Below are positions 54,101 to 61,960 of a stretch of DNA of 64,000 bases, in pieces. The position numbers were made by a program, and so were the translations under genes. Within the stretch, counting starts at the first letter, position 1. Each line of letters begins with the position of its first letter. The notes below the pieces were generated by a model. It was given only the letters and a program-made list of their open reading frames with translations, did no database searches and was not told where the DNA came from. The stretch comes from Actinoallomurus iriomotensis (lineage in GTDB: Bacteria > Actinomycetota > Actinomycetes > Streptosporangiales > Streptosporangiaceae), in the NCBI RefSeq assembly GCF_030269445.1, contig NZ_BSTJ01000013.1, positions 99,454-163,453 on the forward strand, in the 5' to 3' direction.

Positions 54101-54844
54101 ATGCTCCTGGACATCGACAACGCCTACATCCAGTACGGGCCGTCCGTCATGGCCGTACAGGGCGCCTCGCTACAGGTCGCAGAGGGCGAGCTCGTCTCGC
54201 TGATCGGACAGAACGGTGCGGGGAAGAGCACCCTGCTCAAGGCCGTGATGGGAGTCGTGCCCCTCCACTCCGGAGCGATCACGTTCGACGGCTCACCCAC
54301 CGACGCCCGGTCGTTCTCCACAGTCCGGCAGCGGATCTCGTACGTGCCGGAAGACCGGGGCATCTTCACCAAGCTGACCGTGGGCGAGAACCTGAGGCTC
54401 GGCGGGGTGACCCGCCGGGACAAGAAGGCCCTCGCCGCCGACATCGAGCGCGAGCTGGAGCGGTTCCCCGTCCTGAGGAAGTACTGGGGCAAGACGGCCG
54501 GTCTGCTGTCGGGCGGCGAGCAGCAGCAACTCGCCATCGCCCGCGCCCTCCTGCTCCGCCCCCGGCTGCTCCTCCTGGACGAGCCCACACTGGGACTGGC
54601 GCCCATCATCGTGGACCTGATCTTCGACGTGGTCGTGCGGCTGCGCGAGGAGGGCATGACGATCCTCCTCGTCGAACAGAACGCCGTACGCGCCCTGGAA
54701 GTGTCCGACCGCACGTACGTCGTGCAAGCACCCGGTCGCGTGCTCGGCTGCGGCTCCGCCGCCGAGCTGGGGAAGCTGCCCGCCGTCGTGGACTATCTCG
54801 GTTTCTCTCCGTCCGACGTCAGGGGAAACAGCCATGTCCGTTGA
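54101..54844 (+). CDS. livF: ABC transporter ATP-binding protein, LivF type
   Basis: This 247-residue partner ATPase has Walker A GQNGAGKS, a canonical signature LLSGGEQQQLAIARAL, Walker B RLLLLDEPTLGLAP and the LLVEQNAVRALEVSDR switch region. YVPEDRGIF is the LivF-type Q-loop area. It pairs with LivG to drive the two permeases. It overlaps the LivH-type permease start by 11 bases, so the four transport genes are tightly coupled. Confidence 0.93.
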   Translation: MLLDIDNAYIQYGPSVMAVQGASLQVAEGELVSLIGQNGAGKSTLLKAVMGVVPLHSGAITFDGSPTDARSFSTVRQRISYVPEDRGIFTKLTVGENLRLGGVTRRDKKALAADIERELERFPVLRKYWGKTAGLLSGGEQQQLAIARALLLRPRLLLLDEPTLGLAPIIVDLIFDVVVRLREEGMTILLVEQNAVRALEVSDRTYVVQAPGRVLGCGSAAELGKLPAVVDYLGFSPSDVRGNSHVR

Positions 54845-55709
54845 CTTCCTGGTGGCCATGGTCGGGCTGGGCGCCCTGTACGCCCTGCTCACCATCGGCG
54901 TCGCGCTGCTCTTCGGCATCCTCGGCCTGATGAACTTCGCGTACGGCGAGATCATCATGGCCGCGGCGTTCGCGATGTACCTCTTCCAGCACAGCCCGTG
55001 GCCTGTCGCGGTCGCCATGGCGCTGGTCTTCGCGGTGGTGGTGGCCCTGCTCAGCGAGCGGCTGGCGTTCTTCCGCCTGCGAGACGCCGATCCGGTGACC
55101 CTGATGATCGCCTCCTTCGCCGTCAGCCTGGCCGTGCAGAGTGTGGCGCGCATGACCGTGCTCCCTCGCGCGCAGGGCGTCTCGCCGAAAAGCTTCCTGA
55201 CCCGTCATCTCGACCTGCTCGGGGCCTCGGTGAGCGTACGGGAGCTGCTGACGCTCGCGCTGTGTGGCGGCGCGCTCGCCGCGGTCGCGCTGCTGCTCGG
55301 CCGCACCGGCCTCGGCATCCAGCTGCGGGCGGCGGCTGAGAACTTCCAGATGGCCAAGTGCCTGGGGGTCCGCGCCAACTTGGTCATCCCCTGCGCCTTC
55401 GTCGTGGTCGGCGTGCTGGCCGCGATCAGCTCCATCGTGCTGGTGTGGCGGCAGGGCTCGGTCTCGGCCGACATGGGGCTCCAGCCCATGCTCATCGGCG
55501 TCGTCGGGGCCGTCGTCGGCGGGATGAGCAACCTGCGCGGCGCCGCCCTCGGCGGGTTCCTCCTCGGGGCCGCGACCACACTGCTGGAGACGGTCCTGCC
55601 GGCGAACCTCATCGCCTTCCGCGACTCCTTTCTCTTCACCACGGTCATCCTCGTGCTGATCGTCCGTCCGCAAGGCCTGCTCTCGGGAGCGAAGGTGCGT
55701 GTGTCATGA
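54834..55709 (+). CDS. livH: ABC transporter permease, LivH type
   Basis: This 291-residue membrane protein has about eight hydrophobic helices. LivH marks are the N-terminal LLTIGVALLFGILGLMNFAY with GEIIM, the cytoplasmic-loop RAAAENFQMAKCLGV that contacts the ATPase, and VVGAVVGGMSNLRGAALGGF before the last helices. It forms the membrane pore with the downstream LivM-type permease, whose start overlaps its stop (ATGA, 55706-55709). The ATG start lies within the end of livF. Confidence 0.92.
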   Translation: MSVDFLVAMVGLGALYALLTIGVALLFGILGLMNFAYGEIIMAAAFAMYLFQHSPWPVAVAMALVFAVVVALLSERLAFFRLRDADPVTLMIASFAVSLAVQSVARMTVLPRAQGVSPKSFLTRHLDLLGASVSVRELLTLALCGGALAAVALLLGRTGLGIQLRAAAENFQMAKCLGVRANLVIPCAFVVVGVLAAISSIVLVWRQGSVSADMGLQPMLIGVVGAVVGGMSNLRGAALGGFLLGAATTLLETVLPANLIAFRDSFLFTTVILVLIVRPQGLLSGAKVRVS

Positions 55710-56791
55710 AGATGTTCGCCTCGTCGTCGCGGTCGGCGCAGACCCCGATCCTGCTGGTCTGTCTCGGCCTGCTGACCGCCCTCGTCGGCGCCACCGCGGG
55801 CCTCACCGTTGGCCGGGTGGCGATGGTCACGCTAATCTCGCTGGTCTTCGTCATCGGGCAGTCGACGTTCACCGGGAACTCCGGGGTGATGTCGTTCGGG
55901 CACGTCGCGTTCATGGCCATCGGCGCCTACACGACCGCGTACCTGACCATCCCCGTGCCGCTCAAGGGAGTGCTGTTCGCCGAGCTGCCGCACAGCCTGC
56001 GCTTCCTGGCGCACGTGCACGCGCCCTTCATCCCGGCCGTGCTCCTCAGCGGCCTCGCGGCCCTGGTGCTCGGCCTGGTCACCGCACCGGTCGTGGCGCG
56101 GTTGAGCGGGCTGCAGTCCGGGATCGCGACGCTGGCCCTCCTGGTGGTCGTCTACAACGTGCTCAACAGCTGGACCGCCGTGACGCGCGGCTCATCCAGC
56201 ATGATCGGCATCCCGCGGAACACGACGACGTGGCTCGCGTTCGCGTTCGTCGTCGCGGCCGTCATCGTGTCCTGGGCGTACAAGAAGTCGCGCAGCGGGC
56301 TGCAGTTGCAGGCGTCGCGGGAGGACTACTGGGCGGCGGTGGCGTCCGGGGTCGCCGTGGGGCGGCACCGGGCGGTCGCCTGGATCCTCAGCGCCTTCCT
56401 GTGCGGCGTCTCCGGTTCGCTGTACGCCGGGTTCCTGATGTCGTTCAACGTCAACGCGTTCTTCCTCAGCGCCACGTTCGCCTTCACCGTGATGATCGTG
56501 ATCGGCGGTTACCTCTCGCTCAGCGGAGCGGTGGTGGGCGCGGTGGCGGTGAGCGTCCTGCAGGAGTTCCTGCGGCGCCTCCAGGACGGCGAGTTCACCG
56601 GCGGGAGCGCGCTGCCGGCAGGCCTGGCCGACCTGCTCCTGGCGGCCGTCCTGCTGATCGTGCTGATCAAGGCGCCGCTCGGCCTGATGGGCGTCCGCGA
56701 GCTTCGGCTTCCGGGCCGCCGGAGGAGTCAGCGCGCCGAGGCCGCGAAGGGCGCGGCCGGCGCGGAGGGCGAGGTGCGAGCGCCGGTCTGA
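55706..56791 (+). CDS. livM: ABC transporter permease, LivM type
   Basis: This 361-residue membrane protein has around ten helices and LivM marks: GQSTFTGNSGVMSFGHVAFM with AIGAYTTAYL, LQSGIATLALLVVVYNV and MIVIGGYLSLSGAVVGAVAV. The C-terminus is a basic, Ala/Gly-rich cytosolic tail. I chose the ATG at 55706 that overlaps the livH stop; the frame is open about 350 bases further upstream, but that is inside livH. It is the last gene of the plus-strand operon and ends 13 bases from the convergent rpiR gene, leaving almost no room for separate terminators. Confidence 0.92.
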   Translation: MKMFASSSRSAQTPILLVCLGLLTALVGATAGLTVGRVAMVTLISLVFVIGQSTFTGNSGVMSFGHVAFMAIGAYTTAYLTIPVPLKGVLFAELPHSLRFLAHVHAPFIPAVLLSGLAALVLGLVTAPVVARLSGLQSGIATLALLVVVYNVLNSWTAVTRGSSSMIGIPRNTTTWLAFAFVVAAVIVSWAYKKSRSGLQLQASREDYWAAVASGVAVGRHRAVAWILSAFLCGVSGSLYAGFLMSFNVNAFFLSATFAFTVMIVIGGYLSLSGAVVGAVAVSVLQEFLRRLQDGEFTGGSALPAGLADLLLAAVLLIVLIKAPLGLMGVRELRLPGRRRSQRAEAAKGAAGAEGEVRAPV

Positions 56792-56804
56792 GCCTGCGGG
56801 CCGC

Positions 56805-57662
56805 TCACTCGTGTTCGATGGACGCCTCGACGAGTTCGAGGCGTTCCTTTCCGGCAGGTCCGAGCGATTCGGCGACGCCTGCCACGATGCTCTCGGTCAG
56901 TGCCATGGCCGCGACGAGCGAGTCGAACGGAGACGCGGACTCCACGCGTACGGGCAGGACCACTTTGGCGGACTTGGCGATCGGCGACAGCCAGTTGTCG
57001 GTCATGAGGCACACGGTGGCCCCGCGGTCGGCCATCTCCTGGGCCAGCCGCAGGCTGCCCTCGCTGTAGCGGCGGTAGTCGTACATCAGGAACACTGTGT
57101 CGGCGCCCGCCTCGACGATCGTGCGTCGCCGGTCGATCTCGCCGGAGCCGACGAGCTGTACGCCGTCGCGCAGGAGCCAGAGGTGGATCACCAGGTACTC
57201 CGCGACCAGCCCGCTGAACCGGCCGCCCGCGACCCGGATGTCGCGGCCCGGGTCGCAGAGCATCTTGACCAGAGTGGTGAACTCCGACTCGGGGATCTCC
57301 TGGTAGCTCGTCTCGAGCATGGCGGCGAAGGCCTGGTGGGTCTCGGGCAGGATGCCCTTGCCGGAGCCGCGAGCCTTCTGCGCGTACTGCTTGAGGGGCG
57401 AACCGAGTTCGCCGTTCAGCTCGTGGACCAGCGCCCGCTGGAACGCCGGGAATCCGCCGAAGCCGAGGCGGGTGACGAACCGGACCACCGTCGGCGGGCT
57501 GACGCCGGCGCTCGCGGCGAGATCGGAGACCGTGGTGAGCCCGGCGGCGGGGTACTGTGCCAGCAACGCCCTCGCGACCTTGCGCTCGCCGTTGCTGAGC
57601 TCGTCCATCGTGGTGAGCAGCAGCTTGCGAACCGACGCGTACTCGCCAGCGACCATGTCCAT
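56805..57662 (-). CDS. MurR/RpiR family transcriptional regulator
   Basis: This 285-residue regulator has an N-terminal HTH_6 domain (ELSNGERKVARALLAQYP, then TVSDLAASAGVSPPTVVRFV, TRLGFGGFPAFQ) and a C-terminal SIS sugar/ligand-binding fold (about residues 130-270, with IRVAGGRFSGLVAEYL and LMYDYRRYSEGSLRLAQEM). RpiR proteins sense metabolites through SIS and bind palindromes. The HTH family's preference fits the TGAAAY-N4-RTTWCA sites found upstream of its own gene and in the divergent ligase/MftD-like and pruA/rocD regions. It lies downstream of pruA in the same direction, 71 bases apart. A second in-frame ATG at 57656 is possible. The effector is not known; a pathway intermediate such as an amino acid semialdehyde is a guess. 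Confidence 0.92.
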   Translation of the reverse strand: MDMVAGEYASVRKLLLTTMDELSNGERKVARALLAQYPAAGLTTVSDLAASAGVSPPTVVRFVTRLGFGGFPAFQRALVHELNGELGSPLKQYAQKARGSGKGILPETHQAFAAMLETSYQEIPESEFTTLVKMLCDPGRDIRVAGGRFSGLVAEYLVIHLWLLRDGVQLVGSGEIDRRRTIVEAGADTVFLMYDYRRYSEGSLRLAQEMADRGATVCLMTDNWLSPIAKSAKVVLPVRVESASPFDSLVAAMALTESIVAGVAESLGPAGKERLELVEASIEHE

Positions 57663-57692
57663 GTTTCAAGGTTAGCAAGATCTGTCATTGCC

Positions 57693-57708
57693 TGAAATAT
57701 TTGTTACA
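57693..57708 (+). promoter_or_regulatory. RpiR-type operator candidate upstream of rpiR
   Basis: TGAAATATTTGTTACA fits TGAAAY-N4-RTTWCA exactly and lies 31 bases before the rpiR start, in the AT-rich gap behind pruA. It matches the minus-strand site at 47726-47741 at 13 of 16 positions. It suggests autoregulation. Confidence 0.6.
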
Positions 57709-57733
57709 TGATTCGCGGCACCCGCGCACGACG

Positions 57734-59362
57734 TCAGGACATGTGCGGATACGCGTAAGACGTCGCCGGCACGAACGTCTCCTTGATCGACCGGGGACTG
57801 GTCCAGCGCAGGAGGTTGGCGGCGGAGCCGGCCTTGTCGTTCGTGCCCGACCCGCGCGCGCCGCCGAAGGGCTGCTGGCCCACCACCGCCCCGGTCGGCT
57901 TGTCGTTGACGTAGAAATTGCCGGCGGCGAACCGCAGGCGCTCGGACGCCTCGGCGATCACGTTGCGGTCGGTGGCCATGACCGAGCCCGTCAGCGCGTA
58001 CGGCGAGGCGGAGTCGATCAGCTCGAAGACGCCGTCGTAGTCGTCGTCCTCGTAGACGTGCACCGCGAGGATGGGGCCGAAGTACTCGGTGCCGAACGCC
58101 TCGTGGCCGGGGTCGGCGATCTCGAGGACGGTGGGGCGGACGAAGTATCCCTCGCCGTCGTCGTAGGTCCCGCCAGCGAGGACCGTCACCCGCGCGTCCG
58201 TGCGCACCGCATCGATGACCTCCTTGAGGCGGTCGAACGCACGCCGGTCGATTACGGCGCCGATGAAGTTGCCGAAGTCCCGCACGTCGCCCTGGGAGAG
58301 CTCACCGGTCTGGCGTACCAGCTCGTCCTTGATCTTGTCCCAGACGCTTCGCGCGACGTAGGCCCGCGAGGCCGCGGAGCACTTCTGCCCCTGGTACTCG
58401 AAGGCGCCCCGGACCAGCGCGGTGATCAGGGAGGCGGGCTCGGCCGAGGGCGCGGCGAGGACGAAGTCCTTTCCGCCCGTCTCGCCGACCAGCCTCGGAT
58501 AGCCGCGATAGCCGCCGATGTTGGCGCCGACCTCGCGCCAGAGGTGCTGGAACGTCGCGGTCGAGCCGGTGAAGTGGATGCCCGCCAGGTCGGGGTCGCC
58601 CAATGCGACCTCGGACACCGCGAGACCATCGCCGGTGACCATGTTGATCACGCCCGGCGGAAGGCCGGCCTCGGTCAGCAGGTCCATGGTCAGGCTCGCG
58701 GCGAGCTGCTGTGTCGGGGACGGCTTCCACACGACGGTGTTGCCCATGAGGGCCGGCGCGGTGGGCAGGTTCCCGGCGATGGCGGTGAAGTTGAACGGGG
58801 TGATCGCGTAGACGAACCCCTCCAGCGGCCGGTAGTCGGTGCGGTTCCACACGCCGGCGTCGTTCGCCACCGGCTGCTCGGTCAGGACGCGCCGCGCGAA
58901 GTGCACGTTGAAGCGCCAGAAGTCGATCAGCTCGCACGCGGCGTCGATCTCGGCCTGGTGGCTGGTCTTCGACTGGCCCAGCATCGTGGCCGCCACGAGA
59001 CGAGCCCGCCACGGCCCGGACAGCAGCTCCGCGGCCTTGAGGAGGATCGCCGCCCGCTCGTCGAACGGGAGGGCCCGCCACGCCGGCGCCGCCCGTTTCG
59101 CTGCGCGGGCTGCCGCACGTGCGTCATCGGCCGTGGCGTTGCGCAGCACGCCCAGGACCTCGCCGTGTGCGTGCGGCTGTCGCACCTCGACCGGAGCGCC
59201 CGCGCCGGCCACCCGCTCGCCGTCGATGACGTGGGTCAGCTCGCGCGGTGCCGCGGCGAGCTCGGCCAGGGCCGCCTCTAGTCGGCCGCGCTCCGGGCTG
59301 CCCGGCGCGTAGCCGAGGACCGGTTCGTTGGCCGGCGCGGGAACGTTGGTGATGGCGTCCAT
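57734..59362 (-). CDS. pruA: L-glutamate gamma-semialdehyde (1-pyrroline-5-carboxylate) dehydrogenase
   Basis: This 542-residue aldehyde dehydrogenase is of the P5C dehydrogenase subgroup. It oxidises glutamate-5-semialdehyde to glutamate with NAD+, the last step of proline, arginine and ornithine breakdown. The catalytic Cys328 lies in EYQGQKCSAASR and the general-base Glu294 in LVGETGGKDF. ITPFNFTAIAGNLPTAPALM and the C-terminal GQQPFGGARGSGTNDKAGS are specific to this group, as is the length over 500 residues. It is divergent from rocD across a 140-base region with two operator candidates and precedes rpiR. Together with RocD it converts ornithine to glutamate. Confidence 0.96.
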   Translation of the reverse strand: MDAITNVPAPANEPVLGYAPGSPERGRLEAALAELAAAPRELTHVIDGERVAGAGAPVEVRQPHAHGEVLGVLRNATADDARAAARAAKRAAPAWRALPFDERAAILLKAAELLSGPWRARLVAATMLGQSKTSHQAEIDAACELIDFWRFNVHFARRVLTEQPVANDAGVWNRTDYRPLEGFVYAITPFNFTAIAGNLPTAPALMGNTVVWKPSPTQQLAASLTMDLLTEAGLPPGVINMVTGDGLAVSEVALGDPDLAGIHFTGSTATFQHLWREVGANIGGYRGYPRLVGETGGKDFVLAAPSAEPASLITALVRGAFEYQGQKCSAASRAYVARSVWDKIKDELVRQTGELSQGDVRDFGNFIGAVIDRRAFDRLKEVIDAVRTDARVTVLAGGTYDDGEGYFVRPTVLEIADPGHEAFGTEYFGPILAVHVYEDDDYDGVFELIDSASPYALTGSVMATDRNVIAEASERLRFAAGNFYVNDKPTGAVVGQQPFGGARGSGTNDKAGSAANLLRWTSPRSIKETFVPATSYAYPHMS

Positions 59363-59397
59363 GGGCTGGCCTCTCGGGTTGCGAAACGATCCTTGTG

Positions 59398-59452
59398 TGA
59401 AACGGAGATTACATGATAGCCATGGCCATCAGAAAGTGAATCTCTAGTTTCG
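59398..59452. promoter_or_regulatory. Pair of RpiR-type operator candidates between pruA and rocD
   Basis: TGAAACGGAGATTACA (59398-59413) fits the TGAAAY-N4-RTTWCA pattern. TGAATCTCTAGTTTCG (59437-59452) fits on the minus strand as CGAAACTAGAGATTCA with two differences. They are oppositely oriented, 39 bases apart start to start, the same spacing as the two best sites in the 47.7-kb region. Confidence 0.6.
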
Positions 59453-59502
59453 TACATATTCGGAGGGCTAGGCATGAACCGGACTCGTCGGGAGTGGACG
59501 GC

Positions 59503-60762
59503 ATGAGCACGGCAGATCTTGTCGGCACGACCCAGGCCGGCACCGCCTCGGCCGCGCACATCGAGCAGACCGAACGCCACGCCGCGCACAACTACCATCC
59601 GCTGCCGATCGTGCTCGCGTCGGGCGACGGCGCCTGGGTGACCGACGTCGAGGGCCGCCGCTACCTCGACTGCCTCGCCGGCTACTCGGCGCTGAACTTC
59701 GGACACCGCCTGCCGCGGCTGATCGAGCGCGCCCGCGAGCAGCTCGACCGCCTGACCCTCACCAGCCGGGCCTTCTACAACGACCAGCTCGGTCCCTTCG
59801 CGCAAGCCCTGGCCGAACTCACCGGCAAAGATCAGGTGCTGCCGATGAACAGCGGTGCGGAGGCGGTGGAGACCGCGATCAAGGTCAGCCGCAAGTGGGG
59901 CTACCTAGTCAAGGGTGTCGAGCCCGGCAAGGCTCGCATCGTGACGATGCGCGGCAACTTCCACGGCCGTACCACCACGATCATCGGCTTCTCCGACGAC
60001 GAGGTCGCCACCGACGACTACGGGCCGTTCACCCCCGGATTCGTCTCCGTCCCGTACGGCGACGTACGGGCCGTCGCCGACGTCCTCGACGACACCGTCG
60101 TGGCGGTGCTGTTCGAACCCGTACAGGGCGAGGGCGGTGTTGTACTGCCCCCGCCAGGCTTCCTACGCGACCTGCGCGTCCTCTGTACGGAGCGGAACGT
60201 CCTGATGGTCGCCGACGAGATCCAGTCCGGCCTGGCACGCACCGGGCGCACCTTCGCCTGTGACCACGAGAACGTGGTCCCCGACATCTACGTCCTCGGC
60301 AAGGCGCTGGGCGGCGGGCTCTATCCGGTCTCGGCCATCGCCGCGGACGACGACGTGCTCGGCACGGTGCGCCCCGGGACGCACGGATCGACCTTCGGTG
60401 GCAACCCGCTGGCCGCCGCGATCGGCCACGAGGTCGTCCAGATGCTGAAGACCGGGGAGTTTCAGGAACGCGCCCGCGTCCTCGGCGAACGCCTCGCGAG
60501 CCGGCTCGGCGCGCTGGTCGGACAGGGGGTGCTCGCGGTTCGCGTCCGTGGCCTGTGGGCCGGCGTCGACATCGACCCCGCGCTCATGACCGGCCGCGAG
60601 GTCTGCGAGGAGCTGATGGAACGCGGGATCCTGGCCAAGGACACCCACGGCTCCACCGTGCGCTTCGCACCCCCGCTCGTGGCGACCGAGGCTGACGTCG
60701 ACCTGCTCGTCAGCGCCCTAGAAGACGTCGTCGTCACTCGCCTCCACAGGTCACGGCGCTGA
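59503..60762 (+). CDS. rocD: Ornithine aminotransferase
   Basis: This 419-residue class III aminotransferase transfers the delta-amino group of ornithine to 2-oxoglutarate, giving glutamate-5-semialdehyde. Marks: HNYHPLPIVLASGDGAWV, LDCLAGYSALNFGH, MNSGAEAVETAIKVSRKW, NFHGRTTTIIGFS, FEPVQGEGGV, Asp238 in VADEIQSGLARTGR, and the PLP Lys267 in YVLGKALGGGLYPVSA. These match RocD/OAT and not acetylornithine aminotransferase. The ATG at 59503 has GGAG eight bases before it; a GTG at 59494 is possible. It is divergent from pruA, whose product takes its aldehyde product. It is the last intact gene of the island. Confidence 0.94.
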   Translation: MSTADLVGTTQAGTASAAHIEQTERHAAHNYHPLPIVLASGDGAWVTDVEGRRYLDCLAGYSALNFGHRLPRLIERAREQLDRLTLTSRAFYNDQLGPFAQALAELTGKDQVLPMNSGAEAVETAIKVSRKWGYLVKGVEPGKARIVTMRGNFHGRTTTIIGFSDDEVATDDYGPFTPGFVSVPYGDVRAVADVLDDTVVAVLFEPVQGEGGVVLPPPGFLRDLRVLCTERNVLMVADEIQSGLARTGRTFACDHENVVPDIYVLGKALGGGLYPVSAIAADDDVLGTVRPGTHGSTFGGNPLAAAIGHEVVQMLKTGEFQERARVLGERLASRLGALVGQGVLAVRVRGLWAGVDIDPALMTGREVCEELMERGILAKDTHGSTVRFAPPLVATEADVDLLVSALEDVVVTRLHRSRR

Positions 60763-60848
60763 CGGGCGAGAGCGATCAGCCGACGGTGTGCTCCGGGTGG
60801 CCCAGGTGGTCCAGTACGAAGCGCAGGCGCGCGTGCGGGTCGGAACGG

Positions 60849-61010
60849 GCACTTCCCGAAGACGCGCTCGAACAACTGAATACCGGCCTCGCGGCCGTCG
60901 TCGGCACCTACGCCCGCGCCGAGGCCGGCGTCCGCATCGACCTCGCCACAGCCCTTCTCGTCCAGGGCGAGCGAGGCCCAGCCGAAGAACACCTACGCAC
61001 CGAAGCGGCA
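60849..61010 (+). pseudogene. C-terminal scrap of a TPR-type regulator
   Basis: About 54 codons read LPEDALEQLNTGLAAVVGTY, then ARAEAGVRIDLATALLVQGE and a short helix. This resembles the last TPR helices of XRE-type actinobacterial regulators (xTYxRAEAxxxxDLAxAL). Neither the start nor the DNA-binding domain is present. The ~70 bases before it, read on the minus strand, give SDPHARLRFVLDHLGHPEHT and a stop, the end of another lost gene I cannot name. Confidence 0.45.
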
Positions 61011-61200
61011 CCTCGGTCCAGGACGCGCCGTCCCAGTGCTCGGCGAACGGTACGCCTCTGCTCGCGCGGAGCTGACCGCCCACGGCCCAGGCGTCATCCG
61101 GTGACAGGGCGGTGACGTCGGCGACGGAGCGGCTGTCGGGCCCGGAGGCACCGCCGAGCAGTAGCGAGATCGCGCCGATGGCAACCGTAGGACGCCGCAC
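61005..61200 (-). pseudogene. N-terminal fragment of a secreted beta-propeller-like protein
   Basis: From an ATG at 61200 the minus strand reads a short hydrophobic start, then SVADVTALSPDDAWAVGG and AEHWDGASWTEVPL. The SPDDAWAVG...WDGxSWTxV pattern is the repeat of actinomycete secreted propeller-type proteins, normally several hundred residues long. Here it stops after one repeat where the TPR scrap begins on the other strand. Confidence 0.5.
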
Positions 61201-61317
61201 TGAACCTCATTTGTGGTAGTGGATATGCGGTTCGGTCCGATGTCGCCGCGCGTCAAGTTGGCCATTGCCGATCGGAGCTGATCGGTTTTAGTTGGTGCCG
61301 ACGAAATATTGACTGGA

Positions 61318-61582
61318 TTAATTGGGTGTCGCGCTTGCGTTCCAGGCGTCGGTGAAGTTTTGGCGGTATTGGTCGTGGACTTGAGGGTTTTCGATCTTGA
61401 GGAGAGCTTCATCGTTGTAGCGAAGGCCGTCGATGGTGTAGTTGGGGCTTCCGGTGAAGACGACCTTGTCATCGGGGATGTTGAAGTAGTTGCCTTCGAT
61501 GAGTAGGTATTTGGAGTGGAGGTACATGGATTGGCGGTTGCCGTCAGGGTCGTTTTAGTGGGCATTGGAGTTGCGGAGTTCG
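61318..61582 (-). pseudogene. Phospholipase D-like protein, C-terminal fragment with in-frame stop
   Basis: The minus strand encodes YLHSKYLLIEGNYFNIPD then KVVFTGSPNYTIDGLRYNDE, the second HKD-type motif (HxK plus the GSPNYT segment) of actinomycete phospholipase D-like proteins, ending DAWNASATPN. Upstream the frame continues through NDPDGNRQS but meets TAA (plus-strand 61555-61557) and is lost soon after. The first HKD half is absent, so the enzyme is dead. Confidence 0.65.
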
Positions 61583-61599
61583 GGTGCTCCGCCTGCGCC

Positions 61600-61941
61600 G
61601 CCTGGTTGGGTGAGCTGCGTTTTTACACCGTCGTCCAAGCGGGCCAGGTTGTACACAATGGGCCAGAGTGGGGCGAGCACCTCGACTCTCTTGGATATGC
61701 TCCGGGGAGAGCGATCTCACCGGATAGTATTCCCGATGGATTTACAGATGGCGGCTTTCCTGTGGAGCTTAAGCCTGATACGAGGAGCGGTATCAAGGCT
61801 GGCACAAGGCAGCTCCGACGGTACATGAACGAGATGGGCGTCGACTACGGCGAGCTCTGGACGTACACTCAGACTCCAGATGGAGTCTCATTTCGTCTGG
61901 CGGCTATGCCAAAGAGTCCCTACAGGTGGTTTAAGTGGTGA
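61600..61941 (+). CDS. Orphan polymorphic-toxin C-terminal module, PD-(D/E)xK nuclease-like (5'-truncated)
   Basis: About 110 residues form a complete-looking toxin tip without the delivery part. Core: WGEHLDSLGY, then PDSIPDGFTDGG, VELKPDTRSGIKAGTRQLRR, and a final LWTYTQTPDGVSFRLAAMPK. The D...ELKP pattern followed by the SGIKAGTRQLRRY helix resembles the restriction-endonuclease-fold toxins at the ends of RHS/CDI-type proteins, which cut nucleic acid in rival cells. The frame is open back to about 61516 but that stretch overlaps the phospholipase fragment and has no credible start. An immunity-like gene follows after 19 bases. Base composition is distinctly AT-richer than the rest. It may be silent cassette material. 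Confidence 0.6.
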   Translation, partial: AWLGELRFYTVVQAGQVVHNGPEWGEHLDSLGYAPGRAISPDSIPDGFTDGGFPVELKPDTRSGIKAGTRQLRRYMNEMGVDYGELWTYTQTPDGVSFRLAAMPKSPYRWFKW

Positions 61942-61960
61942 TTCGGAGTTGACCAAGCCG

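Noticed and set aside
56792-56804. A bidirectional terminator between livM and rpiR
   Set aside because: Only 13 bases separate the convergent stops, and no hairpin with a U-tract is visible.
44044-60762. A plain arginine/ornithine degradation cluster
   Set aside because: RocD and PruA fit, but there is no arginase or arginine deiminase, and the ligase, flavin oxidases and amidohydrolases are not explained by that pathway.
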